Positions 1 through 11,600 of a stretch of 64,000 nucleotides of DNA are shown here, in pieces. The notes below the pieces were generated by a model that was given only the letters and a program-made list of their open reading frames with translations, made no database searches and was not told the origin of the DNA. Both the position numbers and the translations under genes were made by a program. Within the stretch, counting starts at the first letter, position 1. Every line of letters starts with the position of its first letter. The stretch is from Polytrichum commune. Taxonomy: Eukaryota; Streptophyta; Polytrichopsida; Polytrichales; Polytrichaceae. The stretch covers positions 54,327,554 through 54,391,553 of the forward strand of contig OX485803.1 of assembly GCA_950295325.1 (NCBI GenBank), written 5' to 3'.

Positions 1-1470
1 CACGATAGTATTTCTCGTAATCTGAAAGAAGAAAAATTCCTCCGGTTATAGGATAACCAAGCGATTGCACTCCACCCAATAACAAGTTGTATTGAAACCC
101 AGACCCGCTCTCAGAGAGAGCTCACAAATTTGTAAAGAGGAGAATACCTATGAGATTGCGCGGCGGAGAAGAACAAAGAACCTTCTCGTTCAGCTTCCCA
201 CCTATACAAGTGTACCAACACAGGTTTCGCGAAGGTTCGGACACCTTGAAAATGTGCTGAATGCCACACTCCGCAACTGCACCTGTCTACTCCTGGAGAC
301 CAACACTCCACCGAATCCAATCAATCCACAACGCATCCACCAAAGCGAGCGGCACAGGTGTTGCGACTGGCAATATTATCCCGAAATTGATCCGAAATTC
401 GAGAAAAAGAAAACCTTACAGCGTTTCCCAAGGTGATGCAAAAGCAAAATAAGGTCAAGTGCTTGCCACCGAAGCTCCTAGTATCTGCCGACTCCAAAAA
501 AGTCCTCCGAGCTATGGCGTCGCTTCCTTTTCTCTTTCGCATGTCCGTCTCGGCCCCGTCCACGTTACCAGGCCCCGCCCACCACCGACCACTGGTCAGA
601 AGACCTTCGAGCCCAAGACGCATTACACAAATCCTCGACCTCCGGACGGAGCATACCTACCTTCGGACGCCGATGATGGAGACGGGTGCCGTCGATTACC
701 GTCGCTTGACGCGGAGTGCCGCAGGAATGAGCTTCAGGCGTGAGGTGGTCCACGTCGGTGGGTGAAGGTACCCCAGGCATTTGAGTGGGAGACTCTAGAG
801 CCAATCAGCGGCCTCGGTTTGGATTTGGGCAATTGTGCTCGGGCCACTCACAGCCTTCCACTAGAAGCTCTCTCACACTGGCCCAAGCCTCTGAGACCAG
901 TACACCGTTTATTATTGGTATTTAGTGTCACTCACCCTATTTTGAAGAGTATAGGCCCATCCTCACATGGCTTTACCAAATAACCAAAGTCTTTTGTAAA
1001 AACTGGGTAAAGCTTTCTCACTTATAGCAGAGGCACCCGGTTATTCCAGTGCACTTATAAGAACTTGCTCTGGAGATTTTCATGTAGGTTTTAATTAAGT
1101 AGCTTTCACACATGTTCATTGTTTTATCTACCGAGCAATGACATGTTAAATAACTTTTGTCCCATCCCCAAATTTCTCACCACTCATCTATCTTACCATC
1201 AGTTTTTGTTCATGGAGCTCCTCGTGCCCTCATAGCTAAGGCTAAAAGCAACCGTTCACAACAGCCAGAGCCGACATTTTTAAAGGTCGTACATTCTTGC
1301 CTCGTCTCTAGTTACCGATGGGAGGGTTGGTGCTTGAGGCTCAAAACCTCCACTTTTAAACCATGCCACGTCCTTTGCCAACTAGGCTTGGGACTATATA
1401 GCATCAATAGTGTGAAGGCCATGTTTTTTAACGAACTTTTAGGCTAAGCTAAAGTCAAGCGGGAAGGGAG
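1..1470. other. No recognisable gene; left edge
   Basis: Several open frames of 60-114 codons overlap on both strands, but none resembles a known family. Positions 480-800 are more GC-rich than the surroundings, as a promoter or 5' leader of a gene to the left could be. The stretch 900-1450 is ordinary AT-rich DNA that contains one TTTAGTGTCAC motif shared with MITEs elsewhere in the window. Confidence 0.4.
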
Positions 1471-2012
1471 CATATGCTAGGTTACACAACGATCAACAAC
1501 TTGGCGTTCACCTAGTCACCATCTCATGGCACTTGGCATTCAAGTGCATTGACTAATATCATGGCATGAGTATGTTCAATGCATTGGTTATGGCGTTTAG
1601 TGTCACATGCGTGATATTGTCACTTACCCCTACTTTGAGGCACCAATAATCAACAACTTCATCATCAGTGTCAACTCATGACACTTGGCATTCAAGTGCA
1701 CTTACTAACATCTTAGCATGAGTATGTTCAATACACTATTCATGGTATTTAGTGTTGCATGCATGATGTTGTTACTTACCCTACTTTGAGGTGTATGCTA
1801 GGTTACACTAATGATCAACAACTTCACTATTCGTATCAACTCATTACACTTGGTGCTCAAGTGCATTTACAAATATATTGGCATGAGTATGTTCAATATC
1901 ATTGTTTAAGGTATTTAGTGTCACATGCATGATAATGTCACTTACCCTACTCTAACGCATATGCTAGGTTACACTAATGATTAGCAACTTCATCATTTGT
2001 GTCACCTCATGT
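1471..2012. repeat. Tandem repeat, ~3.3 units of 157-166 bp
   Basis: The phrase CAACAACTTC recurs at about 1494, 1651 and 1816, with a weaker form at about 1983, giving spacings of 157, 165 and 166 bp. Each unit also carries a conserved GGCATGAGTATGTTCAAT segment and a TTTAGTGTCACATGCATGAT segment. The units are diverged, so this is an old minisatellite-like array. It stops exactly where the TA-flanked element at 2014 begins. Confidence 0.8.
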
Positions 2013-2013
2013 A

Positions 2014-2434
2014 AGGTAGAAATACCATAACCCGTGAAAATAAGGTAATTTGCATTGAAGATATGGTCTGACAATCATGAGATAATTTTCCAAGATAGAC
2101 GAGAAGGATTCATGAAGAATGCAAGTTGTTTCATATTTTTCTGTCTTGTACAAAAAATGCTACAAATTTTCAAAGTGAAAAGTTGTCAAACCCCCTACTC
2201 GTTCACTAGATTCTTCCTACACCGAACATAGTAATCCGCATTTCCATACAGAACATCGCCTAAATCGGTTACCTCATGAGTACATTAACACTTGACTCCC
2301 ATTGGCTACACTAAGTGTATACGCATTGAAGTTGCCGCCGAGCCATGATCCGTTTTAGAAATGACACTTCACCATTATGACGGCGATCTAGTGCACGGCT
2401 AGAGGGTGGTTAACCGCTTATGGTATTTCTACCT
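2014..2434. mobile_element. 421-bp TIR element (MITE) with TA target duplication
   Basis: The left end AGGTAGAAATACCATAA (2014-2030) is the perfect reverse complement of the right end (2418-2434). A TA dinucleotide flanks both ends (2012-2013 and 2435-2436). A short element with a 17-bp perfect inverted repeat and a TA duplication suggests a non-autonomous Tc1/mariner-type element. No coding potential is seen inside. Confidence 0.75.
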
Positions 2435-2436
2435 TA

Positions 2437-4600
2437 GATGCCACCGAGTGGAATCTACATTTTCATTAGAATTTGGTGGGCGAGCAACCTATATGGAAAC
2501 TAACCCTAAGTATATGTAGTCACATTTCCAATGTGGGATATTGTTAGGGGGTGGGGGGTTCCACTAGAGCATGCCCAATAGCTACTCTAAAGTGTTGGGC
2601 AACACTATCGTAAGAAGTAGGTGCCATCCTAGCTATATTTGAAACCCCACCAATGACCGGGCTGTGATAAAATCGCATTTTACTGAGAGTATCATTTTAC
2701 CCAAATATCATAAGTGCACTATGATACTTAGTGGCACTTACAATTCGGAGTTACACATTCTTATATTTTTTACTATTAATTTCATTTTCTAGCGAGTAAA
2801 GATGTTATTGCTTAATAATGGCCAAACAACCAATTTGACCTTCATTGGCAAATAATGAGATGTACAGTAAATCATTGTAGCGTTGCATGATTCCAAATAG
2901 TAAGTGACACTAAACATCATATTTAGTGTTAGTTAGTGTTCACACCGAAGAATATGATATAACTAGGTAAAAAAACAATAATGTTGGTGAAAAATTATAG
3001 CAACATGTAACTCCAAATGGTAGCCCCCACTTATTAGACAAAATAGTGTACTAATGGGGGGGGGAAGGACCTAGTAACGGCCTTCCCAAACAAACTTAAA
3101 ATTGTTATTTGGTTGACAATGAGGAACTACTAAGGTTGCCCTAAGTAAAGTAGAGGGTGCTAATTCCAACCCCCTCTTAAAAGTGTCCCTTATGCTAGCC
3201 TCCCACAAGACCATCCGAATGTCTCCAGCACAAAGTGGGGGCAAATGTGAGTGGAAAGTGAGAAACCTAATTATATTGGAAGGACAGTTGAATTGTTCAT
3301 AAAACGAATACAATTTGCATCACGAGGATAGAGTTTGTGGATTGACAGCCAGAATGTGTGTGGATATGCAAGTAGACTCTTGCTACTTTATCCAATTCAG
3401 GATACAAGCTAAAACAAGAGAAACTGAATTGGGTATGCATATAATTTGCCTTCAATAAACAAGGTATATCCCAAAAGTGAGGTATCCCAGTTGAAATCAT
3501 TCAATTCAATCATCTGAATTATATTTACTATCTCAGCTTGAACAACCTAAGAACCTGCTTGGAGCAAATGATCAGTGTGTATGTGTATATATATATAATT
3601 TTGATTTCTGTATCATGCTTCCTGTCAAGACATAACATAATAAAAGTTACAGCAAATATATTTCAATTGTCTCGATATATTTTGATTGGCAAGTACTGTA
3701 TAGATATTATATATTCTAATTTCCACATTTGTCTCGGACATTCCCACAGCTGAATGTGAGTAGGTAAACAGCACACTCCGATGAATTTGCGCTAGTGTGG
3801 ACGTTCACCACTTTCCTTCAATCAAAGATTACGAACACCTGCTGGAAAATAATCATAAAATTCAATACTCCCAGAAACTTAGTGCCATAACCCAGTCTTC
3901 ATTTTAGGAGGCATTTGAACAGATATTTTTTATACATTATTCAACAGCACATTGTATACTTCAGTTGAGATTTGTCATGTCCAACATTGAATCCCAGTTT
4001 TGTGGTGCTGCAGAGAGTATACTTACCTTCTCAGAATGTGTGGCTACCTAAGATGTAAGTTACTGAAATCGGAGTAGAATTACACCTATCTCAAAAGCCT
4101 CTACACATTAGTATTCCCAAAGGACAATATATATGATGCTGTTCTTCACATTTCTTTCAGCTGCTAAAAATCACAATATGAAACATTTCAAGAATTTTGC
4201 GATCCAATGTCTAATACTTCACTACATCAATTGTGCTCTCTTGCATGTGCATTCACATTTCCAGTAAAATCGTCAATTGACCAGCAAGTCAAATTCTAGT
4301 TAGTTAAGGATGTAGTGATCAGGAACAATGAATGAAATCATCCAAGTCAACATGTGCAACAAAGCCTACAATTGCTACACTCATCATTCTTTGATGATCT
4401 GAATGGTCTTCTACAGCTGCAACTAAAATGGAGGACATCCAAGTTACTCAGAAAGTACCTGGTCACCTTTTTAACTTACCGTGAGAAAAGTTCAAATAAC
4501 CAACATATACTTCGGCTCTACCAATAACACCACCAAATCAGCAATCATTTATGAATGCATAAACTTGGCAGTTAGATTTTGTTGAGTCACATTATACTCT
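2437..4600. other. Intergenic DNA without a recognisable gene
   Basis: I see no conserved open frame here. It holds one short MITE (2711-2931), a G run at 3056-3064 and AT-rich unique sequence that leads into the 3' end of the minus-strand ABC1 kinase gene. Two open frames of 67-80 codons on the minus strand (3071-3500) do not resemble a known protein. Confidence 0.5.
2711..2931. repeat. Short palindromic-ended MITE related to the TTTAGTG family
   Basis: The left end TAAGTGCACTATGATACTTA and the right end, which contains CACTAAACATCATATTTAGT, are inverted copies of each other over about 30 bp. The ends match the palindromic termini of the larger family at 18, 19, 20 and 50 kb, but the interior is different. 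It is probably a shorter relative or an internally replaced derivative. Confidence 0.6.
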
Positions 4601-7600
4601 TCAAGGGGCCATGAGCCCATCAATGGTGTAGGAGAGTGACTTGGACAAGTCAGCTTTAAAGAGTAGCTGACGAAGGGTGTCCATGATGTTGAATTCTGGG
4701 TCCAATTTCCGTTGCCATCCCTGCATTGGACCAAGAAACCCACTTTAGCTTATATGATAATGAGAGTTTTTTGAAACTTCAGTAGAACAATAAAATCTAT
4801 ACATGCACACAAAACAAACACTCCAGGAAAGATAAATAGCCTTATTAAAAAAACACCTTACACACATCCAAGTACCACAGGGTTAGAGCAGGTATATAGA
4901 GCTAATTTGAGCTTAATGGGGACTCACCTCAAGAACAAGGGTTGTAACCATTACAGTGCAGACATCACCATCTATATTCACTTTATGGCGTCGAACCTGC
5001 TCTAGTAACTCCTGCATGCACTCTCCTGCATGCAATGCATCTCCCTCATCCGTGGTATTCCAATAATTAAATACCTTCTCTACCTCCTGCACAACCAACC
5101 ATTTATGAGAATATATTAGCCTATTGACATGCAGATCGATAACAAAGTTGTGAAGTCAAAATGTGAAGTTTGAATTTTTGAATCCTTCACACTTTCACTT
5201 GCCACAGTAGAACAATCTTAACCTTAGATTTATGTCTTGAATCATCCTATCACACAAGAGGAGATCACTTATTCACAAGAGAAATTTGAGAAAAGTGCAA
5301 AACTTACATCAATGAATGCTTGTGGGTTAGGACACCTCTGTGCACGTGAAAACTTAAGCGTACACTCAGCTGTCCGTCGACCATCCTTCAAAGCAATTGC
5401 CTTGAAAAAATCTAGAAGAGTATATCTATCCTGTGGGTTGAGCTCTGCAGTCATGCCAACATCTAATAACACTACATGGGGCCGTGAGCGAAACATTTGT
5501 TTATTCGGAGCCGGATTGCCAGGTTCCATACGCACTAGAATGTTACCAGGGTGCAAATCTGCATGGATGAAGTTATCCACCTGGTCACATGATTCAAGTC
5601 AATAAATATGTTCTGTATGATAAAGTTCAAACCAAAAACCTTCATAAAGTATGTGAACCTGTACTAGAGACTAGTCAATTGTATTCAACATATGACCATC
5701 CTAAATTTGCGTTTTAAAATAAATAGCTACAACACATTCTAGAAAGCTCTTCCCATTTCAAAGCATATATCCATTGTAAGTCATACCTTAACATCTAAAG
5801 TAATAGAACTATCCTTTAACTCAATTGAACCTTTCATGGGAAGTTGGTCCCCTACGATTTTCCATTGGTTGCTTTGCATACAAAATCAAAAATAACTTTT
5901 CAGTTGTGGTGAATGCTCCAACGTAGTGTTTGAATTTGGATGTAGAGCTACCTATTTTGGTTCATTAAGGGCCAAACTCGTTTAAGCACCTCCTGGTATG
6001 CCAAAATGGGTTTGACCCTCATTGAACTGATAAAGAACGTTCTTCGTTCAAAACACCGCACTACCTTCAAGCATTCATAAAAAGCTTACCCCAACATGGA
6101 AGGTGTTGTATTCAAAACAACAACTCCCAACCCTAACTCCACAAGAGTTAGGGGATACCTCTAATGTCACACACTAAATAAACAAGAATCAGGAGACAAA
6201 ATAATAAAAACATCATGTACATGATGAAAAGTGTGAGCTTCCTTACAAGTAGCATTTTCAATAAGGTGTGCGTCCCAATTGATGCAAGGGCTGTGTTGAG
6301 ACGATTCTTGCCAGGCCTGTCCACAAACCGCGCTACACTCTCCCCTTGCTCATAGGTTTCCACTAAAACTGCCGGGTGTACCAAAGGATACAATGGCTTG
6401 GGAAAAGACACATCCTTCCAACTTCGAAAGTTGTAAATAAAACGGCTCAAATGAGCAGCTTCTCTAGCTAAATCAACCTGCATAGAAAATTTAAGAACTC
6501 AAGTTAACCCGAAGAACTCAACGGATTTCATATAACAGAATGTCAAGTATCGAATAACTTGGAGAAATTTATGAGAACTAGAACAATAAAGATGCAACCA
6601 GGGGATGCCAATCAGTTGCAACCACTTTAAAATCTAGTCTACTGCACAGATTGATTACCAAATAGGTCAGGTCAGCAGTGAAAGTCTATGCATTTTGCGT
6701 TGTCCGTCATGATCTCCCTCAACTTGCAAATCAACAAGCATAGCTCAAACATTAACTATTTCACAACTTACAGCCACATGTAAGTAAGATTACCTGGGTC
6801 AACATAAAAACTGCAAACTGCTGTATACTCTCATCGAGTCTTAGCCATGCCAGACCAGGCACAAGATTGGAAATTTTTGCACACCAGTTGATAATGGTGA
6901 AATCGCGACGGATAACCTCACTGACCCCAGGATGTCGGACCTTCACTGCAACTACCATGGGTTTAGACTTTTGTCCTGGATATCGGAACCTCAGAACTGC
7001 CCTGTGAACTTGAGCAATGCTGCCAGATGCAACAGGCTCCTCTTCAAAATCCTCAAAAATCTCATTAATCTTCCTCCCAAAGGCACCTTCCACTGTGCGC
7101 TTTGTTTGAGCAAAATTATGAGCTGGAGCCCTACTATGGAGTTTTGCAAGCTGTGCACAGAGATCTCTTGGAAAGAGATCAGGTCGAGTGGCTGCCCATT
7201 GACCCCACTTGATGAAAGCAGCACCAGCTTGCTCCAAGGAAAAATGAACCAAACGGAGCCATTTCTTTCTAAAACTGTCCCCCCAAGAATCAGCAAACGG
7301 GGCTAGGATGACAGCTGGAGTGAAAAGAATTGCCAAAAACAATGCTCTAAAAACTAGTATCACAAACTCTACAGAAGAAAGTGCGAGAGTGATTATGTAA
7401 GCAGGGTGATACGCTTTTTCAGATTCTAAATAGGGAATTTGAATGGCTTCAGTATCTGCCGCAATCTGATGAGCTATTGTAGCCTCACCAACTATGACTG
7501 CAATGATACGAGGAACCACTTGTGAACGGGCACATGCAAGGCTGGCTGCGCTAACTAGTTTCCCAAGTGGCGGAAGGACAGACTTTCTCAAATAATTGTG

Positions 7601-8006
7601 TGACAAACTCTCCCAAGCCACTTGTCCTTGCGACCTAACATCTTCCCTAACTGTGGCCACAGAATCGCCTGTTACCTTCAACACCTGCCTAATATCTTGA
7701 ATTAGATTACGTTTAAGTATTGCAAGCCCATTCAGAAGAACATAACTGCGAGAGGTCACCACTCCAGTATTTGTGAGACAGCTTCTGATTGCGCCGGAAT
7801 GATAGAAATTGGATCTGCCAACACCATTGCTGATGTAAGCCTTGGTGACCCCACTGGAGGAGTTTTTTGAATGATACACAGAAAATTTTAAGATATTCTG
7901 AAGATCCTTTGGGATACCGCCAATAACTGTGACATCCCTTGAACTTCGTAATGTTTGAAAAGCAACCCTCGTGTGTAGTTGGGCATATGCTCCATGGCTG
8001 AAGCGC
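4601..8006 (-). CDS. ABC1/aarF-domain atypical kinase (ADCK2-like), 5' exon missing
   Basis: Five exons are supported: 6794-8006, 6247-6477, 5308-5580, 4928-5086 and 4601-4720. All are in phase and give about 664 residues. The hallmarks of the ABC1/UbiB family appear in order: a KWGQ motif (about 7.20 kb) for the KxGQ segment, SGSIAQVH for the Ala-rich loop, VAVKVRHP with the catalytic lysine, HADLHPGNIL for the catalytic loop, and LLDVGM for the metal-binding DFG equivalent. Two hydrophobic stretches precede the kinase core. The family acts in mitochondria or plastids on prenylquinone or lipid homeostasis; the long N-terminus and the closing SYTIDGLMAP tail fit the plant mitochondrial ADCK2-like clade. 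The frame of the 6794-8006 exon has no ATG before the kinase core, so the start codon lies in an upstream exon. Its acceptor near 8007 needs two coding bases from that exon; a candidate near 8.10-8.17 kb (MSRLVMQSFAKGK) does not splice in the right phase. Confidence 0.93.
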
Positions 8007-10027
8007 CTATGCAATAGAACAAGAACATGATCACTGAATTAAATAAAGTAAGATAACAGAAGAGGGAAAAATAGTAAAAAAATGTTGACCTGTGCACATC
8101 CAAGCACAGGATCGACAGTTAGACTTTCCTTTAGCAAAAGATTGCATAACTAAACGTGACATTTCCAGAGAAACTACTGCAAAAGGTAAGAGACTACTGA
8201 GGCCAGGAGGTATTAGAGGACTCCACAGCTGAATAAAGAGCCTACCACTTCCTTGTAAATAAATGCGAGAAGGAAACTGCTCAGGGAAAGCACAGCTGAA
8301 ATCTGACCTAATCTGACATACAAGTGAAGTTGGAAAGTGTATACAAGAGTGATCATCCTGCTCAACCCAGAACCTGAAAATGTTCTCGTTGTGGCAAGGG
8401 ATGTAGTGAATTCTATATTCTAAATTGTGCATAAAATTCCTAGACTGAAAATTTGTTGAATGTGAATTGCTCGCTCCACATATAGCCAATAGCAATATTT
8501 AAGAAGGTCCTATTTGATTTTCCTTATATTGTAGGGTTAGTCGATGAACAACCCCATAATCTACCCCATTAGAGCAGCCTATGAGGCCGAGTACTCTTCA
8601 GAAATTACAAGGATTTGCACCACGTACCTAACCCCTACTATGATCCAGTAGCACCTTAAGTGAACAGCAAGGAACTCTATCCATGGAGGTGGACAGACCT
8701 AAATGAGAAGGATTTTGAAGTTGAAACTGAAGGCATACCTCTACTGCAATCTAAGCGTCAAATATCCATAAATCTCTTGAAATCACCATACAGGAACAGT
8801 CACCACCAGCTTTCTCCCCATTACATTCTGAAAATAGGGTGTTACTAACTAAGAAATATTGGATGGAAACCACTACACCTCAAGAAAGAGAGAAAAAAAT
8901 TCCAGCGGCAGAACCTTATGTAACTCAAACGACAAGAACACACCCTTAAAAATAGCTCTATGTGTGACGATGCCCGTTTATCAATGAAACCCGCATTACT
9001 CCCAAATCAGCAAAACTCCAAAGGGATCTCGGATTAAAGACAGGGATAGAGGAGAGAGAGAGAGACAGGAAGCGAGGCATCCTTTTATGCTCTTCCAATT
9101 ATCGTGCGCTTATGCAAAATAGAACCCTAGAGAGGTAGGTCTATGCCATTCATTCACTGCTTCAATTACCAATCTCAGCCAGCCAATAAAGTCATTTATC
9201 TTGAGAAATTTATCAAGCACACAAACGAACTGGCGAAGTTCGAGGACCAGAGCATAGGATACCTGGAGCCTTCACTATGAAGCCTGCGACAGCAAGCTGT
9301 CAAAAACAGAGCGCCCGACATCGCCAATCCGCTTGCTCAAATTCTGCCAACGTGACTCCAACGTGGCCCATGCTTCAACGGTACGTGGATCTCCTGTCTG
9401 TCTCTCATATGTTCCTTTCCCTTGCCCTTTCCCTTTCCCTTTCCCTTGCTTGCTCGATCGATCCGCAACCAAACCTCTCACGACCTAAAACACTCCACAC
9501 AAATTTGTTCTTCGCACAAGAGCTTCCAATCGCTCCACGGCCTCTGTTGGCCACTCTCTCCACCTCCGAAAATCGCAGGAAGTCTCGCCCCTCTCTTTCT
9601 TTGCGAAGCAAATCTGCCCAAACCTTGAGCCCTATCTATCCCTCACAGAAAAGTCTGCTGCTTAAACCTCAAAACCGCATCCGAATATCTCCCAAAAAAA
9701 AAAGTGCGAGCTTCAGAGCGTTTGTGGATCTTCTAAGTAGGGAAGAGGAGATGGGATTTGCGACAGCGCTGTGGACACCCAGAGCGAAATTGCGAGGACA
9801 AAGACACCGAAGCTTACGCAAACCACGAGGGTCTCCTCGCTGGAGGCCTGTGACCACAGGAGTGACCCCAAGGCGGTTAACCAGGCTTACATTCTAACCG
9901 CGGTGGGTTCCGTCTCACCTCCTATCACCGGTCGCGCGGCTTCCGGGGACTTCCTCGGCACACCACAATGAAATGGTTTAACCGTTGAAAGCCTGGGAGT
10001 GCGGCTTGAATCAAAGGTGTATCATAA
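8007..10027. other. 5' region of the ABC1 kinase gene; no second gene proven
   Basis: This stretch probably holds the first exon or exons and promoter of the minus-strand ABC1 kinase. It includes an AG run (9052-9064) and a CCCTTT-type pyrimidine repeat (9415-9450). Positions 9300-9900 are GC-rich and open in several frames; a 206-codon plus frame there is low-complexity and unconvincing. A minus-strand frame ending near 9277 contains WATLESRWQNLSKRIGD, which looks exon-like but matches nothing I know. Confidence 0.4.
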
Positions 10028-10400
10028 GCGCCGGTTTACACTACGGTGGAGAAGGCCTCCGGTCGGTCAAGAATGCTTGGCCAAGACATGGTTATATGAG
10101 GCAAATGGTGGATGTGCCGGAGAAGAATTAAAGGCAATAAAATATTTTTATTGAGTTGGGCTTCTCCGGAGGAGGAGTTTCTTGTCCGGCCTCAAGAGGC
10201 CGGAGAAGCCCAACTCCAAAAAGTGCCGCCATGTAGGCGGCCATGTCATTTTATCATCCATGAGAAAAGTTCACCACCATTGTTTTCTTCACCTAGTGTA
10301 AACACCCACCGGTCAAGAGTTGCATTTTCGACCAATCACAATTGAGAAACGCCCTTTTTTCATGACCGGTGGACTTCTCCACCGTAGTGTAAACCGGCCC
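10028..10400. mobile_element. Tourist-like MITE (PIF/Harbinger type), TAA target duplication
   Basis: The ends are inverted copies over about 27 bp: the left starts GCGCCGGTTTACACTACGG and the right end, read on the other strand, starts GGGCCGGTTTACACTACGG. TAA flanks both ends (10025-10027 and 10401-10403). A second hairpin lies inside: GTTGGGCTTCTCCGG near 10155 is inverted near 10200. The TWA duplication and GGGCC start are typical of Tourist/PIF-Harbinger elements. The 77-codon open frame inside is not a credible gene. Confidence 0.9.
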
Positions 10401-10403
10401 TAA

Positions 10404-11066
10404 GATGTGTATCAAAGACCTTCTTTGGAGTTGGGTTACAAGAGCAATGCTTAATTAGGTGTTTATGAACTACATCCATGTGGTTGTAATAAGACCCTCT
10501 TTATTACTGAACTAAACCAAATCATTTTCTGAAGCAATTGTTTTCATAAAATGACCATGCAGATGGATAGATAAAAACGTTGGCTTCCCGAAGAAGCAAG
10601 CATAACTTGCATGAGAAGTCTTTTCAGTTGGGGGAGACACATACTTATAAATGGTGGACTATGTCAATAAATAACTAAACTCTACAGTTTAATAATAATG
10701 ATGCAATTTTTTTTCAAAAATCTCGGTGGCTTAAAGTAGAAGAAAAATATTGATTTGGTGGGAAAATCCAATAAAACTTATATCATTAACCTTTTTAAAT
10801 GATTTTTCTATAAATATATATTTAATTGAAGCTAAAGGTTCCACCCACTACCATGTCTATAAGTATTTTTATTGGCTTAAATTATGATTTTCATAACTTG
10901 ATGGAAAGGGGTGTCAATATTCACTTTATTGAACATTGGAGGTAAATCTTGTCTTTGGTGTGTTGGTCGGAAACTTACTAGTTCCAACAAATACTTTGGA
11001 TATAAACATGCTAGGCCCACTAACCTTGCAGTTCCTAATAAGTTCCCAAGCTTAATTTACATGTTC
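10404..11066. other. AT-rich intergenic DNA, nothing identified
   Basis: Very AT-rich sequence between the Tourist-like element and the decayed Tc1-type transposase. It may include the 3' part of that transposon, but no inverted repeat or protein motif is visible. Confidence 0.4.
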
Positions 11067-11600
11067 TCAAGAAAATAAGATCAAGTTGGGACTAAACTCT
11101 AGTGTGGCTAAAAATATAATTTCCTTCATGACCTCATCTTGAAGAATGCTAAGATACAAAGTTTGTGTCATCTTCCCCTCTATCTTGCACATGTAACTCA
11201 TGCCACAGAAAGTCATACAAACCCGCACAAAAAATTACACCACCTTCATGTTTAATTATATGACTCATATGATGAGCTTGTAGTTGGATTCTACATCCCT
11301 CACCCAACACCAAGCACAATCATCGGACTGCAAATCAATTGATCTTAGTGTCATCACTAAAAATCACCCTATACCAATCATGGATAGTCCAATCTTCATG
11401 ATGCTAAGCAAATTCCAACTTGCAACACACATTCTTGGCCATGAGCAACGACTTCTTTAGCTTTTCTAATAACCCAATACATGCTTCATGAAGTGTGCAT
11501 TTCACTATGTTGGTGCTCACTACCACATTCAAGTGCTCACTCAAAGCATTCCTCACGTCTACAACATTATCTAGTCCACCAACTGTGATGGCTCTTGCAC
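11067..11600 (-). pseudogene. Decayed Tc1/mariner-type transposase
   Basis: Translated on the minus strand across frames, the segment gives RAITVGGLDNVVDVRNAL, then VVSTNIVKCTLHEACIGLL, then HEDWTIHDWYRVIFSDDTK and then MCKIEGKMTQTLYLSILQDE. These match, in order, the HTH linker, the second HTH helix, the DW...VI.SDDTKIN catalytic Asp region and the CKI.G.M...LY..ILQDE stretch of plant and fungal Tc1-like transposases. Stops and at least one frameshift interrupt it (for example after the TKIN motif). I could not find its inverted repeats. Confidence 0.8.

Noticed and set aside
1471-2012. CRISPR-like array
   Set aside because: Units are diverged, with no constant repeat and unique spacer pattern, and the genome is eukaryotic.
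9277-9897. 206-codon open frame on the plus strand
   Set aside because: GC-rich, Ser/Leu/Arg low-complexity, begins near a pyrimidine repeat and lies where the leader of the minus-strand ABC1 kinase is expected.
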